The notes beneath the pieces are model-generated. The model made no database searches. It saw only the letters and a list, made by a program, of their open reading frames with translations, and had not been told where the DNA came from. Positions 16,512 through 24,385 of a stretch of DNA of 38,660 nt are shown in pieces (the first letter of the stretch is position 1; each line of letters begins with the position of its first letter). The DNA comes from Rhizobium sp. Q54 (GTDB lineage Bacteria; Pseudomonadota; Alphaproteobacteria; Micropepsales; Micropepsaceae), in NCBI GenBank assembly GCA_945882615.1, contig CAMCWK010000028.1, positions 1 to 38,660 of the forward strand. The letters are read 5' to 3'. The translations under genes were made by a program, and so were the position numbers.

Positions 16512-17417
16512 GTGAGCAGCCAGGCTTTCGCCATTCCGCCCGACCTGACCCGTGATACCGGCAACTGGCCGGGCGATGGGCCCATCCGTTTGGGCTCGGA
16601 CGAGCACAAGCGGCTGTTCTGCAAGACCCTCCTGGACACCCATGACCCCTACAAGCCGGCGGTGCTGGACTGGCCCAGGCTCGAAGCCGAGGCCGAGAAG
16701 CGCATCACCGCGCTGCCCATCTGGGATATCGCGGTGCAGACCGAGAACAAGGCGGGTCTGAATGTCTGCACCTATGCCGAGGGCGTGGGCGATGCGCTGC
16801 TGCGCAAGGCCATCGAACTGAACGGCTTTGAAGAACGCCGCCACCGCCATGTGCTGGCGAACCTGGTCGAGGCCTATGGCGTCAAGCTGGCGCCCGAACC
16901 GGTGCCGCAAAAGCCCAAGGACCCGGAATGGGCCTTCATGGTCACCGGTTACAGCGAGTGCATCGACAGCTTCTTCGCCTTCGGCCTGTTCAAGGCCGCC
17001 AAGGACACCGGCTATTTCCCGCCGGAACTGGTGCAGACCTTCGATCCGGTGGTGAATGAAGAGGCGCGGCACATCCTGTTCTTCGTCAACTGGATCGCCT
17101 GGCATCGCCGCAACATGCCTATCTGGCGCCGTCCTTACTTTGAACTTAAGGTGCTCGCGGTCTGGATTTTCCTGATCTATGAGCGCATCGGCATCGCCAA
17201 GGATGTTGGCCATGGCGAGCAGGATGCCAACTTCACCGTCAACGGCGCCGAGGCGCTGGGCTCCGACATCAATGTCGGAGAACTGGTCGCCCTATGCCTG
17301 GCCGAGAACAACCGCCGCCTGGCGCCCTATGACGCGCGCCTCAAGCGCCCGCGCTTTGTGCCGTTCATGGCAAAACTCGCCTTGAAGTTCATCGGTCCGA
17401 AAAAGAAAGCCACTTAA
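16512..17417 (+). CDS. Ferritin-like di-iron protein 1 in the hopanoid operon
   Basis: I do not recognise a named family. The 301-residue protein shows a complete four-helix di-iron ligand set: Glu78, Glu108-x2-His111 (in GFEERRHRHV), Glu149 (GYSECIDSFF) and Glu184-x2-His187 (NEEARHILFFVNW). This pattern is typical of carboxylate-bridged di-iron oxygenases, desaturases and related proteins. A hydrophobic stretch at about 211-224 could touch the membrane. The C-terminal motif ENNRRLAPYDARLKRPRF recurs in the next gene. The GTG start is set by GGAGA six bases before it. By position (after hpnK, before hpnL) it probably oxidises a hopanoid or its head group; a role in another lipid or as an oxygen-scavenging protein is possible. 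Confidence 0.82.
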   Translation: MSSQAFAIPPDLTRDTGNWPGDGPIRLGSDEHKRLFCKTLLDTHDPYKPAVLDWPRLEAEAEKRITALPIWDIAVQTENKAGLNVCTYAEGVGDALLRKAIELNGFEERRHRHVLANLVEAYGVKLAPEPVPQKPKDPEWAFMVTGYSECIDSFFAFGLFKAAKDTGYFPPELVQTFDPVVNEEARHILFFVNWIAWHRRNMPIWRRPYFELKVLAVWIFLIYERIGIAKDVGHGEQDANFTVNGAEALGSDINVGELVALCLAENNRRLAPYDARLKRPRFVPFMAKLALKFIGPKKKAT

Positions 17418-18266
17418 ATGAAGATCGGATCGCTGGAACATCGCGACACTTTCTGCCGCCACTTCATGCAGACTTATACGGAGTTCGATCCCGATACGCT
17501 GCCCTGGCCGGAGCTGGACGAAGAGGCGCTGAAGCGCCTGAAATCCGTACCCTTCTGGGAGGAGGTTTTCTACACCGAGCGCCGCGCCGGGGCGATCGTC
17601 GCCGAATTCGTCAAGACCGTGAAAGACCCGGTGATGCGCGAAGCCGTGGCGTTGCAGGGGTTCGAGGAAGCCCGTCACGCCAAGCTGATCCGGGTGATGA
17701 TCGAGAAATATGGCATCGATGCCGCCGAACGCCCGCTGGAAGACGTCAGCGACAATATTGAAACCCGCTTCAAGGATTTTGGCTTTGGCGAATGCATGGA
17801 TTCCTTCCTGGGCTTCGGCGTCTTCAAGATCGCCATGCAGTCCCAGTTTCTGCCCAAGGAGATGTTCGCCATCTTTGAAACCCTGATGTACGAGGAAACC
17901 CGCCACATCGTCTTCTTCGTCAACTGGATGGCCTACAATCAGGCGCAGAAGGGCTTTCTGGCGCGCGCCATGCTGCCGCTGACCGACTTGCGCTATTACA
18001 TGCGCGCCCTGGGCCGCATGATCGGCACCGCCAAGCGCGGCAAGGACCTGAATGATGGCAAGGAATTCTCCGCCACCCAGGCCAGCGTGTTCCTGGACGG
18101 CTTCACCTTCCGCCGCTTCCTGGAAGACTGTTATTCCGAGAACCGCCGCCGCATGGGTGCGTTTGAAGCGGAAATGCTGCGCCCCAGCTTCCTGCCCCAG
18201 CTGGCGCAAACCGCGCTGGGCGCCATGCGCCTGTGGAGCTTTCGCGCCAAGCCGCTTCCAGCTTGA
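17418..18266 (+). CDS. Ferritin-like di-iron protein 2 in the hopanoid operon
   Basis: This is a paralogue of the preceding gene, starting on the base right after its stop (TAA then ATG). The 282 residues keep the same ligand set: Glu54, Glu84-x2-His87 (GFEEARHAKL), Glu125 (GFGECMDSFL) and Glu160-x2-His163 (YEETRHIVFFVNW). The spacing between ligands is identical in both proteins (30, 38 and 35 residues between successive helices), so the four-helix core has no insertions. The C-terminal ENRRRMGAFEAEMLRPSF matches the other copy. The two may form a heterodimer or perform successive oxidations. It lies 16 bases before hpnL. Function is inferred from context only; the ligand set itself is plain. 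Confidence 0.82.
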   Translation: MKIGSLEHRDTFCRHFMQTYTEFDPDTLPWPELDEEALKRLKSVPFWEEVFYTERRAGAIVAEFVKTVKDPVMREAVALQGFEEARHAKLIRVMIEKYGIDAAERPLEDVSDNIETRFKDFGFGECMDSFLGFGVFKIAMQSQFLPKEMFAIFETLMYEETRHIVFFVNWMAYNQAQKGFLARAMLPLTDLRYYMRALGRMIGTAKRGKDLNDGKEFSATQASVFLDGFTFRRFLEDCYSENRRRMGAFEAEMLRPSFLPQLAQTALGAMRLWSFRAKPLPA

Positions 18267-18282
18267 TGAAGCGGGCTGACGG

Positions 18283-19275
18283 ATGAAGTGGGGAGTCGTC
18301 CTGGCACTGCTGGCCGGCGTGGTCGCGGCGGTCTATCTGGTCTGGTCGATCGGCTTTGACCCGGTATGGGATGCCGTGGCGCGGGCCGGGTTCGGCGGGC
18401 TGGCGCTGCTTTGCCTCTATTCGGCGGTCATGTTCATCAGCCTGGCATTTGCCTGGTATTTCCTGATGCCCCCGGCCGAGCGCAGCCGGCTGTGGAATTT
18501 CTACATTGCTCGGCTGGTGCGCGATTCCATCGCCGAAATCTCGCCCTTCTCGCCGGTCGGCGGCATGGTGGCATCGGCGCGGCTGATGATCCTCAAGCGC
18601 ATGACGCCAGCCTATGCCGCGGGCTCGGTGGCGGCCGACACCACCACCGAAGCCATGGCGCAGGTGGTGTTCCTGGCCTTCGGGCTGGGGATTGGTCTGA
18701 CCCAGTTCCGCAACCTGGACGGCGCGGGCCCTCTGACCCTCTCAATGATCGTCATTCTGCTGCTGGCGGTGCCGGGCATTGCGCTGCTGATCTTTTTGCA
18801 GAAGCGCGGCGCCGGTTTTGCCGAGCGCATCGCCCGCAAATTCTTCCCCCAGATGCAGCAGGGCGTGTCGTTCCATCAGGCGATTGTCGAGCTTTACAGC
18901 TCGCCTTCGCGGCTGGCCGCGTCGGCGGGCTGGCACCTGGTGGCCTGGATCGGCAGCGGCGTCGGCACCTTCATCGCTTTCCGCCTGGTGGGCGGCGAGA
19001 TCAGCCTGCTCAATGCCATCGCCCTGGAAGCCCTGCTTTGCACCCTGCGCAGCATCGCCGCGCCCGTCCCCGCAGGCATTGGGGTGCAGGAATGGGGCTA
19101 TGCCATGCTGGCGCCGCAGTTCGGCATGCCGGCCGAGATGGGCCTGGCCGTGTCGCTGCTCAAGCGGGCGCGCGAGATTGTGCTGGGTGTCCCGGCTTTG
19201 CTGTACTGGCAGGCATTCGAAGGGCGCGCTGCATGGCGCGAGCCCCAACGCGCGGCGGGGGATCCCAATGTCTGA
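18283..19275 (+). CDS. hpnL: Hopanoid-associated membrane protein HpnL (LPG synthase TM-domain-like)
   Basis: This 330-residue integral membrane protein of the lysylphosphatidylglycerol-synthase/UPF0104 type has about seven to eight hydrophobic helices beginning at residue 3. Motifs ARLVRDSIAEISPFSPVGGM and PVPAGIGVQEWGYAML are typical of HpnL. Its role is not firmly established; lipid flipping or transport is a common suggestion. The last 8 bases overlap the start of hpnA, so translation is coupled. It directly follows the di-iron pair, so the three form a unit between hpnK and hpnA. Confidence 0.88.
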   Translation: MKWGVVLALLAGVVAAVYLVWSIGFDPVWDAVARAGFGGLALLCLYSAVMFISLAFAWYFLMPPAERSRLWNFYIARLVRDSIAEISPFSPVGGMVASARLMILKRMTPAYAAGSVAADTTTEAMAQVVFLAFGLGIGLTQFRNLDGAGPLTLSMIVILLLAVPGIALLIFLQKRGAGFAERIARKFFPQMQQGVSFHQAIVELYSSPSRLAASAGWHLVAWIGSGVGTFIAFRLVGGEISLLNAIALEALLCTLRSIAAPVPAGIGVQEWGYAMLAPQFGMPAEMGLAVSLLKRAREIVLGVPALLYWQAFEGRAAWREPQRAAGDPNV

Positions 19276-20257
19276 TATCGCTCTGGTGACAGGCGCTTCC
19301 GGCTTTGTCGGTTCGGCCGTGGCGCGCGCTTTGGTGGCCCGCGGCATGCGGGTGCGGGTGCTGATGCGCCCCACCGCTTCCCACGACAATATCGCGGGCA
19401 CCGCCTGCGAACCGGTTATCGGCGACATGCGGGATGAAGCATCGATGACCGCGGCGCTGAAGGGCGCGCGTTATCTGTTTCATGTCGCGGCCGATTACCG
19501 GCTTTGGGCGCGCGATCCGGGCGAGATCGAACGCAACAATCTGAAGGGCGCGCAGGCCGCGATGGGCGCGGCGCTGACATGCGGTGTGGAGCGGGTGGTC
19601 TACACCTCGTCCGTCGCCGCCCTGAAGCCGGGCGAGGCGGCGGTCGATGAAAGTTCGCGCCACACGCCCCAAAGCGTGATCGGCGCCTACAAGCGCAGCA
19701 AGCTGGTCGCCGAACGCGAGGTCGAGCGCCTGATCGAAAAGGAAGGACTGCCCGCCGTGATCGTGGCGCCGTCCACCCCCATCGGCCCGCGCGACATCAA
19801 GCCGACGCCGACGGGCCGCATCATTGTCGAAGCCGCGACGGGGCGCATGCCCGCCTTTGTCGATACCGGCCTCAATCTGGTCCATGTGGATGACGTCGCC
19901 CAGGGCCATCTGCTGGCGCTGGACAAGGGACGGGTGGGCGAGAATTACATCCTGGGCGGCGAGGACGTGTCGCTGGAAGTCATGCTGGCCGACATCGCCG
20001 CCATGGCCGGACGCAAGGCCCCCACCATCAAGCTGCCGCGCGCGCCGCTGTTCCCGCTGGCCTGGGGCGCGGAGTTCATCGCCCGCCTGACCGGCAAGGA
20101 ACCGTTCCTCACCGCCGATGCCTTGCGCATGTCGCGTTACCGCATGTTCTTTTCGTCGGAAAAGGCAAAACGCGAACTGGGCTATACCGCGCGGCCCTAT
20201 CGCGAGGGCCTGTCCGACGCACTCTCCTGGTTCGCCCAGCACGGGTACCTCAGATGA
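19268..20257 (+). CDS. hpnA: Hopanoid-associated sugar epimerase/dehydrogenase HpnA
   Basis: This 329-residue extended short-chain dehydrogenase has the N-terminal NAD(P)-binding motif LVTGASGFVGSAVA, the segment YTSSVAALKPG, and the catalytic pair in GAYKRSKLVAE (YxxxK). HpnA is conserved in hopanoid clusters and is thought to act on the side chain or sugar head group, but its exact reaction is not settled. The ATG at 19268 lies inside the end of hpnL, and the stop overlaps the hpnB start by 4 bases. The start is chosen because the Rossmann motif begins seven residues in. Confidence 0.92.
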   Translation: MSDIALVTGASGFVGSAVARALVARGMRVRVLMRPTASHDNIAGTACEPVIGDMRDEASMTAALKGARYLFHVAADYRLWARDPGEIERNNLKGAQAAMGAALTCGVERVVYTSSVAALKPGEAAVDESSRHTPQSVIGAYKRSKLVAEREVERLIEKEGLPAVIVAPSTPIGPRDIKPTPTGRIIVEAATGRMPAFVDTGLNLVHVDDVAQGHLLALDKGRVGENYILGGEDVSLEVMLADIAAMAGRKAPTIKLPRAPLFPLAWGAEFIARLTGKEPFLTADALRMSRYRMFFSSEKAKRELGYTARPYREGLSDALSWFAQHGYLR

Positions 20258-21417
20258 TCGCGGGTATTCTGTTCGGCTTTCTGCCGCTGGCGGTGTGGCT
20301 GTATCTGCTGCTGTTTCACAGGGGCTTCTGGCGGCTGCGCGAACGCGACACGCTTGCCGTGCGCGAGCCCGACCGCTGGCCCTCGGTGGTGGCAGTGGTG
20401 CCGGCCCGCAACGAGGCCGATGTGATCCAGCGCAGCATCGGCAGCCTGATCGCCCAGGACTATCCGGGTCAATTTCATATTGTGCTGGTGGACGACCAGT
20501 CGGGTGACGGCACCGCCGATCTGGCCAAGGCGCTGAACGCGCCGCGCCTGACCGTGCTGACCGGCGCCGACCGGCCGGCTGGCTGGACCGGAAAGCTGTG
20601 GGCGATGCATCAGGGCAGCGAACAGGCCGCCCTGCGCGCGCCTGAGTTCATCTGGTTCACCGATGCCGATATTGCCCATACGCCGGAAAATCTCAGCCGG
20701 CTGGTGGCGCGCGCCGAGGAAGGGGGCAAGGTCCTGGTGTCGCTGATGGCGCGGCTCTCGTGCAAGACGGCGTCCGAGCATTTCCTGATCCCCGCCTTTG
20801 TCTTTTTCTTCGACATGCTGTTTCCCTTTGGCGCGGTCAACGATCCCGAATCCAAAGTCGCGGCGGCGGCGGGCGGCTGCATGCTGGCGCGGCGCGGCGC
20901 GCTGGAAAAGGCCGGCGGCATTGCCGCCATCCGCCACAATATCATCGATGATTGCGCCCTGGGTCGGGCCATGAAGGGCCAGGGGCCGATCTGGCTGGGA
21001 CTGACCGACCGCGCATTGTCCTTGCGCTCTTACGAGCATCTGGCCGAGATCCGCCAGATGGTGGCGCGCTCGGCCTATGCCCAGCTGAACTATTCGCCCT
21101 TGCTGCTGGTGGGCACACTGCTCGGCCTGATGATGGTCTATATCGCCCCGGTGATGACGGCGCTGTTCGCCTGGGGCATCTCTCAGCTTGCCGGATGGGC
21201 GGCCTGGCTGATCATGGCGGTTATGTTTCAGCCCATCCTGCGCTTTTACCGCCTGTCACCCTTATGGGGCGCGGCCTTGCCGCTGATCGGCGCTTTCTAT
21301 GCCGCCTTCACCCTGGAATCGGCGATACAATACTGGTCCGGCAAGGGCGGCATGTGGAAAGGCCGCGCGCAAGCTGGAGCCGAGAAGGCCAATGCGGGTG
21401 GAAGCGAGAAGGCATGA
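20254..21417 (+). CDS. hpnB: Hopanoid-associated glycosyltransferase HpnB
   Basis: This 387-residue membrane glycosyltransferase of family 2 has an N-terminal membrane helix (about 2-21) and then a GT-A domain with VVPARNEADVI, LVDDQSGDGTADLA, the DxD segment WFTDADIAHT and RHNIIDDCALGRAM. Three to four C-terminal helices follow. HpnB is standard in hpn clusters; its acceptor is presumed to be a hopanoid intermediate, which is inference. Both ends overlap neighbours by 4 bases (ATGA), so it is tightly coupled with hpnA and hpnC. The C-terminal tail of Ala, Gly and Lys is poorly conserved and of no clear function. Confidence 0.92.
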   Translation: MIAGILFGFLPLAVWLYLLLFHRGFWRLRERDTLAVREPDRWPSVVAVVPARNEADVIQRSIGSLIAQDYPGQFHIVLVDDQSGDGTADLAKALNAPRLTVLTGADRPAGWTGKLWAMHQGSEQAALRAPEFIWFTDADIAHTPENLSRLVARAEEGGKVLVSLMARLSCKTASEHFLIPAFVFFFDMLFPFGAVNDPESKVAAAAGGCMLARRGALEKAGGIAAIRHNIIDDCALGRAMKGQGPIWLGLTDRALSLRSYEHLAEIRQMVARSAYAQLNYSPLLLVGTLLGLMMVYIAPVMTALFAWGISQLAGWAAWLIMAVMFQPILRFYRLSPLWGAALPLIGAFYAAFTLESAIQYWSGKGGMWKGRAQAGAEKANAGGSEKA

Positions 21418-22259
21418 GCGCGGTCGCCGAACTTCAGTCGGGCAAGGGTCACAAGGACGAGAATTTTCCCGTCGCCTCGGTCCTGATCGCGCCGCGTCAC
21501 CGCCCGCCGGTGCTGGCCTTCTACCGTTTCGTGCGCGCCGCCGACGACGTTTCGGACAATCCATCCGCCACACCGGAAGAAAAGCTGGCGCTGCTGGAAC
21601 AGATGCGCGCCAGCCTGGTGGGCGAAAGCGATGCCGTACGTGAAGGCGTGGCATTGCGGACGATCCTGGCCGAGCGCGGTCTGTCGCCGGTCCATGCGTT
21701 GGACCTCCTGGAGGCCTTTCGCCGTGATTGCACCAAGCTGCGCTACCAAAGCTGGGACGAGCTGATCGATTACTGCCGCTACAGCGCCATGCCGGTGGGC
21801 CGCTTTGTGCTGGAGGTGCATGGCGAGCCGCAGAGTCTGTGGCCCGCCAATGACGCGCTGTGTGCTGCGCTGCAGGTGATCAACCACTTGCAGGATTGCG
21901 GCAAGGATTACCGCGAGCTGAACCGCGTTTATATTCCCGAGCCGCTGCTGGCCGGCATCGGGGTCGAGAGGCTGGCCGGGGACAAGGCCAGCCTCGCTCT
22001 GGCGGGCGTGATCGCGGAGCTTGCCCGCCGCAATGCCGAGCTGCTGGCACGCTCCCGCGCCTTTTCGCAGGGCATAAAGGACAGCCGGCTTGCGCTGGAG
22101 GTCGATCTCATTCAGACACTGGCCGACGATCTTAACACCTTGCTGATGACCCGCGATCCGCTGTCGCAATCGGTGCATCATTCCAAATGGGATGTGGCGA
22201 CGCTATTCCTGAAACGCCTTCCTGCCTTCGCGCTGATGCGCCTGAGACGCTCCCGATGA
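21414..22259 (+). CDS. hpnC: Hydroxysqualene synthase HpnC
   Basis: HpnC turns presqualene diphosphate into hydroxysqualene, the second step of the HpnD-HpnC-HpnE route to squalene. The 281-residue trans-isoprenyl synthase-like protein has the first Asp-rich motif RAADDVSD (Asp44, Asp45, Asp48) and a degenerate second one, INHLQDCGKDYRELN, followed by VYIP. Squalene/phytoene synthase fold features such as YCRYSAMPVGRFVLEV are clear. The ATG is in the hpnB stop (ATGA), and its own stop overlaps the start of hpnD by 4 bases. Assignment as HpnC rather than HpnD rests on gene order and on the degenerate second motif. Confidence 0.93.
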   Translation: MSAVAELQSGKGHKDENFPVASVLIAPRHRPPVLAFYRFVRAADDVSDNPSATPEEKLALLEQMRASLVGESDAVREGVALRTILAERGLSPVHALDLLEAFRRDCTKLRYQSWDELIDYCRYSAMPVGRFVLEVHGEPQSLWPANDALCAALQVINHLQDCGKDYRELNRVYIPEPLLAGIGVERLAGDKASLALAGVIAELARRNAELLARSRAFSQGIKDSRLALEVDLIQTLADDLNTLLMTRDPLSQSVHHSKWDVATLFLKRLPAFALMRLRRSR

Positions 22260-23110
22260 ACAATGCAGAAAATATCGGCGGCGCGGCCGCCGCCGCGGTG
22301 CAAAAAAAAGCCGCCGGCAGTTCCTTCTACATGGCCATGCGGCTGATGCCGCGCGAGGAACGCGACGCCATGTTCGCGATCTATGCCTTCTGCCGCAAAG
22401 TGGACGACATCGCCGATGACGGCATCGGCACCCGGCCCGAGCGTCACGAAAAGCTGGAGCAATGGCGCGCCGACCTGGCCGGCCTGTATGCCGGTACAAA
22501 GCCGCCGCGCGTCGCCTTCCTGGCGCCGGCCGTGACGCAGTACGGCCTCAGGCTCGATGATTTCATCGCCGTGCTGGATGGCATGGATATGGACGTGGCC
22601 GAAGACATTGTCGCACCCGACCTGGCCACGCTGGATATCTATTGTGACCGGGTGGCGAGCGCGGTGGGGCGGCTGTCCATCAAGGTGTTCGGCATGGACG
22701 AGGGGCCGGGCTTTGATCTGGCCCATCATCTGGGCCGGGCGCTGCAGCTGACCAATATCCTGCGCGACATCGATGAAGACGCCGCCATCGGCCGCCTCTA
22801 TCTGCCGCGCGAATATCTGCAGGAAGCGGGCATCACCGCGCTCGATCCCAAGGCCATCATCGCCAGTCCCTGCATCGACACCGTCTGCCGCCGCGTCGCC
22901 AGCCTCGCGCATCATCATTATGACGAAGCGCAGCGCATTCTGGCCGCCCGTCCCAAGGGCCGTATCAAGACCCCGCGCCTGATGGGTGCGGTCTATTCCG
23001 AGATTCTCAAGGCCAGTGAAGCGCAAGGGTTCGCCGCGCCGCGCCGCCGTGTTTCGCTCCCCCGGCGCCGCTTGCTGTCGCTGGTGCTGCGCCAAGGGCT
23101 CTTTTCTTGA
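22256..23110 (+). CDS. hpnD: Presqualene diphosphate synthase HpnD
   Basis: HpnD joins two farnesyl diphosphates head to head, giving presqualene diphosphate. The 284-residue protein shows both metal-binding motifs of the squalene/phytoene synthase family: FCRKVDDIADDGIG and LTNILRDIDEDAAIGRLYLP, with YCDRVASAVGRLS between them. A run of eight A residues (22302-22309) encodes Gln-Lys-Lys in the poorly conserved N-terminus and could promote slippage. It overlaps hpnC upstream and hpnE downstream by 4 bases each, so the three squalene-forming enzymes should be made in step. Confidence 0.95.
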   Translation: MNNAENIGGAAAAAVQKKAAGSSFYMAMRLMPREERDAMFAIYAFCRKVDDIADDGIGTRPERHEKLEQWRADLAGLYAGTKPPRVAFLAPAVTQYGLRLDDFIAVLDGMDMDVAEDIVAPDLATLDIYCDRVASAVGRLSIKVFGMDEGPGFDLAHHLGRALQLTNILRDIDEDAAIGRLYLPREYLQEAGITALDPKAIIASPCIDTVCRRVASLAHHHYDEAQRILAARPKGRIKTPRLMGAVYSEILKASEAQGFAAPRRRVSLPRRRLLSLVLRQGLFS

Positions 23111-24378
23111 CGGGCAAGGCCTACATTGTGGGCGGCGGCCTTGCCGGCCTGTCCGCCGCCACCGTTCTGGCGGGGCGCGGCGTATCGGTCGAGGTGATTG
23201 AAGCGGCGGGGCAGGCGGGCGGCCGCTGCCGCTCCTATTTCGATCCGGCCATGGGCTGCGTGATCGACAATGGCAATCATTTGGTGCTGTCGAGCAACCA
23301 GGGGGTGAATACCTATCTGGCGCGCATCGGTGCGAGAGATGCGCTGGCCGGTCCGCGGAAAGCCGAATTTCCCTTTGCCGATTTGCGCGACGGCACGCGC
23401 TGGACCTTGCGCCCCAATGAAGGACCGATCCCCTATTGGTTTGCATTGGGCAAGCGCCGGGTCCCGGGCAGCCATGCCGGCGACTATCTGCAGTATGCGC
23501 CGCTGATGTGGGCGGGCCCCCAGGTGCGGCTGGACGCGGTGGTCCATGAGCGCGGCCAACTATGGCAGCGTCTGATGCGGCCTTTCCTGCTGGCGGCGCT
23601 GAACACCGCACCGGAGGAATCTTCCGCCAAACTAGCGGGTGCGATCCTGCGCGAGACCCTGGCCAAGGGCGGGCGTCATTACCGCCCGCGCATCGCCCAT
23701 CCCACCCTGGCGGCGGCCTTTGTCGAGCCGGCGCTGAAATATCTGGAAGAGCACAAGGGGAGCTTGCGCCTCAGCACCCGCCTGCGCGGCATGACCCTGG
23801 GTCCGCGCGAAGTCATGACGCTCGACATCGCCGATGCCACCTTACCCGTGGGCCCGGGCGATGCGGTGGTGCTGGCGGTACCGCCCTGGGCCGCCTCCGA
23901 CCTGATCCCCGGCCTCACCGTGCCCGACGATTTTCGCGCCATCGTCAACGCGCACTTCAAGATGACGCCGCCCCCCTCGTTCCTTGCGAAGAATAGCGCG
24001 CCCGCCATGCTGGGGGTGATCGGCGGCACGGCGGAATGGATTTTCGGCTTCGACGACCGGATCTCGGTGACGGTATCGGGCGCCGACGCCATCGTGGATC
24101 AGGACCGTGAAGACCTGGCAATGCGCATCTGGGCCGATGTCGCCAAGGCGCTGAATATCGACGCTCCGATGCCGGCATGGCAGATCGTCAAGGAAAAGCG
24201 CGCCACCTTCGCCGCCACGCCGGCGCAGGATGCCCGCCGTCCACACCCGAAAACCCGCTGGCGCAACCTGTTCCTGGCCGGCGACTGGACCCAGACCGGA
24301 CTGCCGGCGACCATCGAGGGCGCCCTGCGTTCGGGTGAAACCGCGGCCGCTTTGGCGCTGCGTCACCTCGGCTTATAG
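23107..24378 (+). CDS. hpnE: Hydroxysqualene dehydroxylase HpnE (FAD amine-oxidase fold)
   Basis: HpnE reduces hydroxysqualene to squalene. The 423-residue flavoprotein has an N-terminal dinucleotide-binding motif AYIVGGGLAGLSAATVLAGR and the second signature EAAGQAGGRCRSY. The C-terminal FAD motif is LFLAGDWTQTGLPATIEGA. It starts with TTG at 23107, overlapping the hpnD stop as TTGA; the FAD motif begins four residues in, so no later start is acceptable. It is followed after 7 bases by shc. The weaker start codon may set a lower level than HpnC and HpnD. Confidence 0.94.
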   Translation: MTGKAYIVGGGLAGLSAATVLAGRGVSVEVIEAAGQAGGRCRSYFDPAMGCVIDNGNHLVLSSNQGVNTYLARIGARDALAGPRKAEFPFADLRDGTRWTLRPNEGPIPYWFALGKRRVPGSHAGDYLQYAPLMWAGPQVRLDAVVHERGQLWQRLMRPFLLAALNTAPEESSAKLAGAILRETLAKGGRHYRPRIAHPTLAAAFVEPALKYLEEHKGSLRLSTRLRGMTLGPREVMTLDIADATLPVGPGDAVVLAVPPWAASDLIPGLTVPDDFRAIVNAHFKMTPPPSFLAKNSAPAMLGVIGGTAEWIFGFDDRISVTVSGADAIVDQDREDLAMRIWADVAKALNIDAPMPAWQIVKEKRATFAATPAQDARRPHPKTRWRNLFLAGDWTQTGLPATIEGALRSGETAAALALRHLGL

Positions 24379-24385
24379 TTCGGCC

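Noticed and set aside
16512-18266. The di-iron pair as ordinary ferritin or bacterioferritin
   Set aside because: They are about 280-300 residues rather than about 160, have extra N- and C-terminal regions, and are embedded in a lipid operon. The ligand pattern is shared with many di-iron enzymes.
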